From: Hydrogenophaga sp.
GTDB taxonomy: Bacteria > Pseudomonadota > Gammaproteobacteria > Burkholderiales > Burkholderiaceae_C
Length of the DNA: 11,143 nt
Reading direction: 5' to 3'
Assembly: GCA_018335615.1 (NCBI GenBank)
Contig: JAGXRS010000403.1
Location: forward strand, 1 to 11,143
A program made the position numbers and the translations under genes. The notes beneath the pieces were generated by a model. It was not told the origin of the DNA, did not search any database, and saw only the letters and a list, made by a program, of their open reading frames with translations. Of the stretch, positions 5,955 to 11,143 are shown one piece after another; the stretch's first letter is position 1, and each line of letters starts with the position of its first letter.

Positions 5955-7189
5955 GCGCTGCAGCTCTCGGGCAGGGAGGACGGCGCTGGCAGGGCCATGG
6001 CGCACGCATGGGCGCTGGCCCAGGCCCACTGGAAGTTGTAGCCGCCGAGCCAGCCGGTCACGTCCACCACCTCACCGATGAAATACAGGCCGGGCTGTTT
6101 CGATTCCATGCTCTGCTGCGACAGCTCGCGGGTGTCCACGCCGCCCAGCGTCACCTCGGCTTTCTTGTAGCCCTCGGTGCCGGTGGGCACCAGCTCCCAG
6201 CGCGTCAGCCGCTCGGCCAGGCGCGCCAGGGCCTTGTCGCTGCATTCGGCCACCGGGCGCTGCCATTCGGCGTCCTGCGCCACCCAGGCATCGGCCAGGC
6301 GCGCCGGCACCCACTGCGCCAGCTCGTTGGCGAGGCGTTTGCGCGAGCGCTGCTTGGCCTGCGCCAGCGCGGCGGGGAGGTCCACTTCGGGCGCCAGGTT
6401 GATGCGGATCGGGGTGCCGGGCTTCCAGTAGCTGGAGATCTGCAACACGCCCGGCCCCGAGAGGCCGCGGTGGGTGAACAGCAGGTCTTCGGCAAACACG
6501 GTGCGGCTCTTTTTGTCACCGGTTTCGATGAGCACCGGCAGCGACAGCCCAGCCAGTTCTGCGTACGGCGCCCAGGCCGCACCGTCAAACGTCAGGGGCA
6601 CCAGCCCGGGGCGCGGCTCGATGGTGCGCAGCCCGAACTGCCGGGCGATGCGGTGGCCGAAGTCGGTGGCGCCAATCGCCGGGATCGAGAGGCCACCGGT
6701 GGCGATGACGACGCGGCTGGTCTGCACCACGCCCCGCGCGGTGTCCAGTTCGTAGCCGCCATCGGCGGTGGTGCGCAGTGCCTGCACACCGCAGGGCTGC
6801 CAGCGCGTCACGCCGCCGGTGGCGCATTCGACCAGCAGCATGTCGATCAGGTCGCCGGCCGAGCGGTCGCAGAACAGCTGGCCCTTGTGTTTCTCATGGA
6901 AGGGAATGGCGTGCCGCTGCATCAGCGCGATGAAGTCGGCCGGCGTGTAGCGCGAGAGGGCGGAGCGGCAGAAGTTCGGGTTGTCGCCGACGAAGTGCTT
7001 GTGCGGCTGGCGCACGTCGATGTCGCGGTTGGTGAAGTTGGCCCGGCCGCCGCCCGAAATACGGATTTTCTCGGCCACTTTCTCGCTGTGGTCGAGCAGC
7101 AGCACCTTCAGCCCGCGCTGGCTGGCCACGCCCGCGCAGAACAGGCCGGCGGCGCCGGCACCCACGATCACGACATCAAAATTTTGCAT
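5951..7189 (-). CDS. HI0933/YhiN-family FAD-dependent oxidoreductase
   Basis: This 412-residue flavoprotein belongs to the HI0933 (YhiN, often annotated BaiN or aminoacetone oxidase-like) family. Seen features are an N-terminal Rossmann FAD site FDVVIVGAGAAGLF (4-17), the family signature ISGGGRANFTN (44-54), VVIATGGLSIPAIGATD in the middle, and a C-terminal FAD-contacting block FIGEVVDVTGWLGGYNFQW (370-388). The substrate is not established for the family and I assign none. I chose the ATG at 7189 because it directly precedes the dinucleotide-binding strand. No Shine-Dalgarno precedes it, and a promoter candidate would start transcription almost at the ATG. It follows cobA by 55 bp on the same strand and may also be reached from the nas operon. 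Its stop codon overlaps the rpsU -35 box. Confidence 0.9.
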   Translation of the reverse strand: MQNFDVVIVGAGAAGLFCAGVASQRGLKVLLLDHSEKVAEKIRISGGGRANFTNRDIDVRQPHKHFVGDNPNFCRSALSRYTPADFIALMQRHAIPFHEKHKGQLFCDRSAGDLIDMLLVECATGGVTRWQPCGVQALRTTADGGYELDTARGVVQTSRVVIATGGLSIPAIGATDFGHRIARQFGLRTIEPRPGLVPLTFDGAAWAPYAELAGLSLPVLIETGDKKSRTVFAEDLLFTHRGLSGPGVLQISSYWKPGTPIRINLAPEVDLPAALAQAKQRSRKRLANELAQWVPARLADAWVAQDAEWQRPVAECSDKALARLAERLTRWELVPTGTEGYKKAEVTLGGVDTRELSQQSMESKQPGLYFIGEVVDVTGWLGGYNFQWAWASAHACAMALPAPSSLPESCSA

Positions 7190-7191
7190 GG

Positions 7192-7224
7192 GCCGCAGTG
7201 TATGCGGCTGAGCCGGGGTGTCAG
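7192..7224 (-). promoter_or_regulatory. Candidate promoter and hairpin before the flavoprotein gene
   Basis: On the minus strand CTGACA (7219-7224) is followed after 16 bp by TACACT (7197-7202), a moderate promoter match that would start transcription at about 7190, next to the ATG at 7189. The same bases form a perfect 6-bp inverted repeat GCCGCA/TGCGGC with a 5-nt loop (7192-7208). The repeat could equally serve as an operator or as a structure in cobA read-through RNA. The match is modest. Confidence 0.35.
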
Positions 7225-7244
7225 GGGCGACGCAGGGCGGTGGA

Positions 7245-8075
7245 TCAGGCGCTGTGGCGGCGAACGGCCACGGGCGCTTCGGTCTCGTGGGTGGGGCGGG
7301 CCATGGCGGCCACGCCGCTGACCACATCGCCCACCACGATCACGGCCGGGCTGCCCAGGCCTTCCTGCGCCAGCGTGGTGCACAGGCCGCCCAGCGTGGT
7401 GACCGCGTGGCGTTGCTGGGGCAGGCTGGCGTGCTGGATGATGGCCAGCGGGGTACTGGCGGGCAGACCTGTGAGCAGGTCCGCCTGGATCTGCGTGGCG
7501 CTGGACACGCCCATGTAGATCACCAGCGTGAGTTTGGCGTCGCGCGCGGTGGCGGCCAGGGCCTGCCAGTCGGTGCCGCTGTCGCCGGGCTTGGCGTGGC
7601 CGGTGACGAACACCACGCCGTGCGCGTGTTCGCGGTGCGTGAGCGGCACGCCGAGCGAGGTGAGCCCGGCCAGGCCGGCGGTGATGCCGTTGACCACCTG
7701 CACCGGAATGCCGGCGGCTTGCAGGTGTTCCACTTCTTCACCACCGCGGCCAAAAATGAAGGGGTCGCCGCCCTTCAGCCGCACCACGGTCTCGCCCTCG
7801 CGGGCGGCCATGACCATGAGCTTTTCGATGAAGGCCTGCGGCGTGCTCTTGCAGCCGCCGCGCTTGCCGACGTGGATGATGCGCGCGCTGGGCGAGGCGT
7901 GTTCGAGTATGCCGTCGCCCACCAGGTCGTCCACCAGCAGCACGGTGGCCGCGGCAATGGCCCGGGAGGCCTTGATGGTGAGCAGTTCCGGGTCGCCAGG
8001 GCCGGCGCCCACGAGGGTGACGGTGCCGGGCAGGAAAGCGCTGGGCGGTGGCGAGGTGCGGGCGGGATGGTTCAT
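7245..8075 (-). CDS. cobA: Uroporphyrinogen-III C-methyltransferase (SUMT)
   Basis: This 276-residue cytoplasmic enzyme transfers two methyl groups from S-adenosylmethionine to uroporphyrinogen III, making precorrin-2 for siroheme (and for cobalamin where that is made). Seen motifs are the N-terminal LVGAGPGDPELLTIKA (21-36), the family signature VRLKGGDPFIFGRGGEE (98-114), NGITAGLAG (129-137) and VVFVTGH (154-160). It has the single SUMT domain and no CysG-type dehydrogenase/chelatase half, so later steps need other enzymes. The ATG at 8075 overlaps the ybiB stop as ATGA and has no Shine-Dalgarno, which points to translational coupling. Its place behind nasA and ybiB suggests that it supplies siroheme for the assimilatory nitrite reductase, as inferred from context. 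The symbols cobA, sumT and nasF are all used for such genes. Confidence 0.94.
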   Translation of the reverse strand: MNHPARTSPPPSAFLPGTVTLVGAGPGDPELLTIKASRAIAAATVLLVDDLVGDGILEHASPSARIIHVGKRGGCKSTPQAFIEKLMVMAAREGETVVRLKGGDPFIFGRGGEEVEHLQAAGIPVQVVNGITAGLAGLTSLGVPLTHREHAHGVVFVTGHAKPGDSGTDWQALAATARDAKLTLVIYMGVSSATQIQADLLTGLPASTPLAIIQHASLPQQRHAVTTLGGLCTTLAQEGLGSPAVIVVGDVVSGVAAMARPTHETEAPVAVRRHSA

Positions 8076-9019
8076 GGCGTTGGGACGGCCGCGGGGCCGC
8101 TTGTCTCCGGTGCGTTGTGTTGACGCAGCTCTTGCAGGATGTGTGCCACCTGCAGGGCGATGGGGGCCGGCATGGGCAGCCGTCCGTCGAGCACGTCGCG
8201 CGTGTAGGCGGCGGTGGCCTCGGCCGAGATGTCCCGGCCCAGTTCGGGCAGGGTGGCCAGCGAGCCTTCCTGGGCGGCTTGCAGCAGCACGCGCTGGCCG
8301 TGGCGGAACGCGTCCATCTGTGGCGTGCGCCGGGCGTCGGCCACCGGCTCGCCTTCGGTGCCGCGCAGCAGCAGGGCGTGCGCGCCCACGAGCGCGAAGG
8401 TCTCGGCCATGGACACCGCGTATTCGGGGTGGGTGTAGCTGCCCACGATCAGTGCTTCGCCGGCGCAGGGGTTCATGAGCTTGACCAGGCTGTGCGCCGG
8501 GTTGCGCAGGCCGACCACGCGGCGCACGTCCAGCAGGCGTTTGAGGCCGGGGCACAGCACCTCGGTGGGCAGCAGCGCGCACTGCCCTGGTGCCAGCGCC
8601 TGCACCGCATGAAGCGCGGGCTGGCCCAGCGCCGCGAACACGGCTTCGCTGGGGGTGCGCCGGTCTTCGGTGGCAGTGCCGTGCACCAGCACGGCCGCGC
8701 CCTCGCGCGCCAGCAGCAGCGCCAGCAGGGGCGTGAGCACCGGCAGCTTGCGCGCGCCGTTGTAGCTGGGCAGCACCACGGTGGGGTGGCCGGTGTCGGG
8801 CAGCCGCTCCAGGCGGGCATGGGTGGCGTCCAGGAAGCCCGCCATCTCCTCGGGCGTTTCGCCCTTGATGCGCATGGCCAGGCAGAAGGCGCCGATTTCC
8901 AGGTCGCTCACCTGGCCGTCGAGCACCTGCCCGAAGAGGTCCGCTGCGTCCGCACGGCTGAGCGCGCGTGCACCTTCCTTGCCGCGACCGATGACCTTGA
9001 TGTACTGGCTGATTCCCAT
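8072..9019 (-). CDS. ybiB: YbiB-type DNA-binding protein (TrpD2 family)
   Basis: This 315-residue protein resembles E. coli YbiB, a homologue of anthranilate phosphoribosyltransferase (TrpD) that has been described as a non-specific nucleic-acid-binding homodimer under LexA control in E. coli. Seen blocks are YIKVIGRGKEGARAL (6-20), an N-terminal helical domain with LEIGAFCLAMRIKGET (40-55), PSYNGARK (84-91) with LTPLLALLL, GLRNPAHSLVKL (170-181), and RGTEGEP (219-225), matching HGTEGE of E. coli. The ATG at 9019 fits the family start; a TTG three codons upstream (9028) is possible. No Shine-Dalgarno is visible. It lies 56 bp after nasA and shares an ATGA overlap with cobA, so it is almost certainly in the nas transcript. 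Its role there is unknown. No LexA box was seen upstream. Confidence 0.9.
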   Translation of the reverse strand: MGISQYIKVIGRGKEGARALSRADAADLFGQVLDGQVSDLEIGAFCLAMRIKGETPEEMAGFLDATHARLERLPDTGHPTVVLPSYNGARKLPVLTPLLALLLAREGAAVLVHGTATEDRRTPSEAVFAALGQPALHAVQALAPGQCALLPTEVLCPGLKRLLDVRRVVGLRNPAHSLVKLMNPCAGEALIVGSYTHPEYAVSMAETFALVGAHALLLRGTEGEPVADARRTPQMDAFRHGQRVLLQAAQEGSLATLPELGRDISAEATAAYTRDVLDGRLPMPAPIALQVAHILQELRQHNAPETSGPAAVPTP

Positions 9020-9075
9020 GGGGCGCAATTGTCGGACAAGCGTGATGACTTCGGGTTATATGGCCGCTTCCGCGT

Positions 9076-11143
9076 TCAGGCGGCCTGTGGCACCGGGACC
9101 GTGGCCCGCAGCAGGCGGCGCAGTTCGGGTATGCACGAGCCGCATTTGGTGCCGCATTGCAGGCTGCCTTGCAGGGCCGTCAGGCGCTGCGACTCGTCGC
9201 CCGTGCAGCGGGGCAGTTCGCGGTTGATGGCGTCTTCGCTCACGTTCAGGCAGGTGCACACCTGCCGGCTGCGGGGGGCGATGGCGATGGGCGCCCGCGC
9301 GCCGGGCATGAGCAGCTGGCGGCCGTAGGACGCGGCGGGCAGCGCATCTTCCAGCAGGGGCTTGATCCAGGCCTCGGCCCGCGTGTCGCCGGCCAGCACG
9401 AAGCCGTCCAGCGTGGTGGCGCTGCCCGTGCGCAACAGGCGCACGGTGCGGCGCTGGCCTTGGCGGCGGTCGTCGTAGCGCAGCGCGTCGTCGTGGTCGA
9501 GCCCCAGCAGCGCTTCGATGCGCTCGATCAGCACGGTGTCGGGCACGTCGTGCGCTGCGGCGCGAAACAGCACGCCCTGGCGCTCGCGCCCGAAGGGCAC
9601 ACAGGCGGCGAAAGGAAAGGCCGTCATCAGATCGCGCAGGCCCTGGCGTGCCGACAGCGCGGCCTCGTCGGGCAGCCAGGCCATGCCCAGCAGCGTCCAG
9701 GGCATGTCGGCCTTGAGCACCTTCACGGCCGCGTGCTTGAGCTCAGGCTGCTTCGAGGTGGGGCAGTGCGCCGAGGTGGTGAGCGCGTTCACGCCGGCCA
9801 GCGGCACGCCGGTGCTGCTGGAGCCGCTCAGGTATTCCGAGCCCCAGTGCATGGCCATGAAGGCCTGCGACAGCCCCACGTCGGTGCTGGCCTGCACGGG
9901 CACCAGAAGGGAGCCTCGCTTGCTGGTGACATGCACCAGATCGCCTTCGTTCAGCCCGCGGCGCGCCATGTCCTGCGGGTGCAGCTGCACGCAGGGCTCG
10001 GCCACGTGGCCGAACAGGCGGCCGAGCGTGCCGGTGCGCGTCATGCCGTGCCACTGGTCGCGCAGGCGCCCGGTGGTGAGCGAGAAGGGGTAACGCGATT
10101 CGCGGGGCTCGGCCAGCGGCACGTAGGGCAGGGCGGCGAAACGGGCTTTACCGTCGGCGGTGGGGAACACGCCATCTTCGTAGAGCCGGGCCTGGCCGGC
10201 GCTGTCGCCTTCGCGCAGCGGCCATTGCTGTGGGCCTTGTGCCTCCAGCATGGCGTAGGACAGGCCGGTGATGTCGAGGTCGCGGCCGCGGGTGCTCTCG
10301 CGGTGTTCCTGCCAGATCTGTTCGGGGGTCTGGTAGGGAAAGAGGGTTGTCGTGGGGGCGACGGTCTTCTCCGGCTGCAGCGCAAACGGGGTCAGAGCCG
10401 AATTTCGATCGGCGTTGTTGGCGGCTTCAGAGGGTGTTGTCCTGAATTCGGATCTGACCCCGTTTGCTTCTTCGTTTGCGCCCAGGGTTCGTTCCAGCCT
10501 TTGCGCGAAGTCCACCACGATCTGCCAGTCGTGGCGGGCTTGGCCGGGCGCCGGGATGGCCGGGCGTACGCGGCTGATGCGGCGTTCGCTGTTGGTCACC
10601 GTGCCGTCTTTTTCGCCCCAGGTGGTGGCGGGCAGCAGCAGGTCGGCCCAGTCACAGGTGGCGGCGGTGGCGAAGGCTTCCTGCACGACCACGAACTCGG
10701 CGCACTCCAGCGCGCGGCGCACGGTGGTCTGGTCGGGCATGCTTTGCGCCGGGTTGGTGCAGGCAATCCACAGCGCCTTGATCTCCCCATCGGCCGCGGC
10801 CTGGAACATTTCCACCGCGGTCTTGCCGGGTTTGAAGGGCACATCGGGCACGCCCCAGAGCGCGGCCACTTCGGCGCGGTGCGCGGGGTTGGCCATGTCG
10901 CGGTGGGCACTCAGCAGGTTGGCCAGGCCGCCCACTTCGCGCCCGCCCATGGCGTTGGGCTGGCCAGTGAGCGAAAACGGGCCGGCGCCGGGCTTGCCGA
11001 TCTGGCCGGTGGCCAGGTGCAGGTTGATGAGGCTGGCATTCTTGGCCGTGCCGCTGCTGCTCTGGTTCAGGCCCTGGCAGTACAGGCTGAGCGTGGGCTG
11101 GCGCGGCCCGGCGTCTTCCAGGCCGGCGAACCCCTGGCCGCCA
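9076..11143 (-). CDS. nasA: Assimilatory nitrate reductase catalytic subunit (partial, N-terminal part beyond window)
   Basis: The visible C-terminal 688 residues belong to a bis-MGD molybdoenzyme of the NasA type, which reduces nitrate to nitrite in the cytoplasm. Seen regions, numbered from the window edge, are a molybdopterin-oxidoreductase segment with YCQGLNQSSSGTAKNASL and QIGKPGAGPFSLTGQPNAMG, then ESTRGRDLDITGLSY, and a dinucleotide-binding domain with TTGRLRDQWHGMTRTG and MAMHWGSEYLSG. A C-terminal BFD-like [2Fe-2S] domain follows, with CTC (629-631) and GTKCGSC (664-670). That extra domain is typical of NasA in proteobacteria. The N-terminal [4Fe-4S] domain and the start lie outside the window. 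Residues about 226-254 are encoded by a palindromic element and look foreign to the family, although the frame is intact. ybiB and cobA follow downstream. Confidence 0.94.
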   Translation of the reverse strand, partial: GGQGFAGLEDAGPRQPTLSLYCQGLNQSSSGTAKNASLINLHLATGQIGKPGAGPFSLTGQPNAMGGREVGGLANLLSAHRDMANPAHRAEVAALWGVPDVPFKPGKTAVEMFQAAADGEIKALWIACTNPAQSMPDQTTVRRALECAEFVVVQEAFATAATCDWADLLLPATTWGEKDGTVTNSERRISRVRPAIPAPGQARHDWQIVVDFAQRLERTLGANEEANGVRSEFRTTPSEAANNADRNSALTPFALQPEKTVAPTTTLFPYQTPEQIWQEHRESTRGRDLDITGLSYAMLEAQGPQQWPLREGDSAGQARLYEDGVFPTADGKARFAALPYVPLAEPRESRYPFSLTTGRLRDQWHGMTRTGTLGRLFGHVAEPCVQLHPQDMARRGLNEGDLVHVTSKRGSLLVPVQASTDVGLSQAFMAMHWGSEYLSGSSSTGVPLAGVNALTTSAHCPTSKQPELKHAAVKVLKADMPWTLLGMAWLPDEAALSARQGLRDLMTAFPFAACVPFGRERQGVLFRAAAHDVPDTVLIERIEALLGLDHDDALRYDDRRQGQRRTVRLLRTGSATTLDGFVLAGDTRAEAWIKPLLEDALPAASYGRQLLMPGARAPIAIAPRSRQVCTCLNVSEDAINRELPRCTGDESQRLTALQGSLQCGTKCGSCIPELRRLLRATVPVPQAA
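10382..10467. mobile_element. REP-like palindromic miniature element inserted in frame within nasA
   Basis: Two 23-bp arms (10382-10404 and 10445-10467) are inverted copies with one mismatch and enclose 40 bp. Each arm reads GGGGTCAGA(G/T)CCGAATT after GCAAAC. The motif resembles palindromic ends that I recall from REP/RAYT-associated repeats in betaproteobacteria; this rests on memory and was not checked. Inside the left arm a second short hairpin (GCCGA/TCGGC, 10397-10413) is possible. The element is read in nasA without a stop and encodes about 29 residues (ANGVRSEFRTT onward to LTPFA), unlike conserved nitrate-reductase sequence. It carries no gene of its own, so movement would need a transposase elsewhere. 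Confidence 0.8.
10461..10479. repeat. Short direct repeat at one edge of the palindromic element
   Basis: CGTTTGC at 10461-10467, the outer tip of the right arm, recurs at 10473-10479 after TTCTT. The 9-mer CGTTTGCGC (10473-10481) is also the exact inverse of GCGCAAACG at 10380-10388 on the other side. This could be an insertion scar or a slipped duplication of the arm tip. Confidence 0.5.

Noticed and set aside
5894..7321. Long plus-strand open frame of 475 codons opposite the flavoprotein gene
   Set aside because: It is the antisense shadow of a well-supported FAD-binding gene. Its translation is rich in Gly/Arg/His/Gln with no family motif, as expected in GC-rich DNA.
9055..9060. TATAAC as a -10 box for a separate ybiB promoter
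   Set aside because: No -35 element is found at 15 to 19 bp, and the short gap after nasA fits co-transcription.
8048..9328. Long plus-strand open frame of 426 codons opposite ybiB and the nasA end
   Set aside because: It crosses the boundaries of two recognised minus-strand genes and has low-complexity composition, so it is not a gene.
1..11143. CRISPR arrays, tRNA or rRNA genes, phage genes, toxin-antitoxin pairs or other defence genes
   Set aside because: No regularly spaced repeats, tRNA-like T-arm motifs, integrase or transposase reading frames, or defence-family proteins were recognised. All long frames are assigned to housekeeping or metabolic families.

Overview
The window is GC-rich chromosomal DNA with dense, codon-biased genes. 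The protein types suggest a betaproteobacterium of the order Burkholderiales, probably Comamonadaceae (Acidovorax/Hydrogenophaga-like). That placement rests on the 70-residue S21 with its typical MTTIRVK start, the darP/pmbA divergent pair, and the nasA-ybiB-cobA order. It comes from recognising families by eye, not from a search. No tRNA, rRNA, CRISPR array, phage gene or transposase gene was seen.

Layout. At the left edge, on the minus strand, is the molybdopterin adenylyltransferase gene mog, running off the window. It overlaps the ribosome-maturation gene darP by 4 bp. Across a 117-bp gap, pmbA (TldE) runs on the plus strand and is followed 2 bp later by a DMT-family (EamA) permease. A minus-strand block then converges on that pair. 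Reading leftward, rpsU (S21) is followed by a strong terminator, yqeY, and an orphan periplasmic substrate-binding protein. Farther right, still on the minus strand, nasA (5' part missing) is followed by ybiB, cobA and an HI0933/YhiN-type flavoprotein.

Function. NasA reduces nitrate to nitrite and needs a bis-MGD molybdenum cofactor, to whose synthesis Mog contributes. CobA makes precorrin-2, the siroheme precursor needed by the assimilatory nitrite reductase that is presumably encoded just outside the window. The right third is therefore a nitrate-assimilation segment. The middle and left are housekeeping genes: ribosome maturation, S21, YqeY and the TldD/E protease.

Most notable point. nasA contains an 86-bp palindromic element at 10382-10467. 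Its 23-bp arms differ at one position and end in a GGGGTCAGA..CGAATT motif. It is read through in frame and adds roughly 30 residues to the nitrate reductase. It looks like a REP/RAYT-type or other miniature repeat domesticated within a coding sequence. The rpsU control region is also informative: it has a clear sigma-70-type promoter overlapping the upstream stop codon, a GC-rich leader hairpin, no Shine-Dalgarno sequence, and two tandem 3' hairpins.
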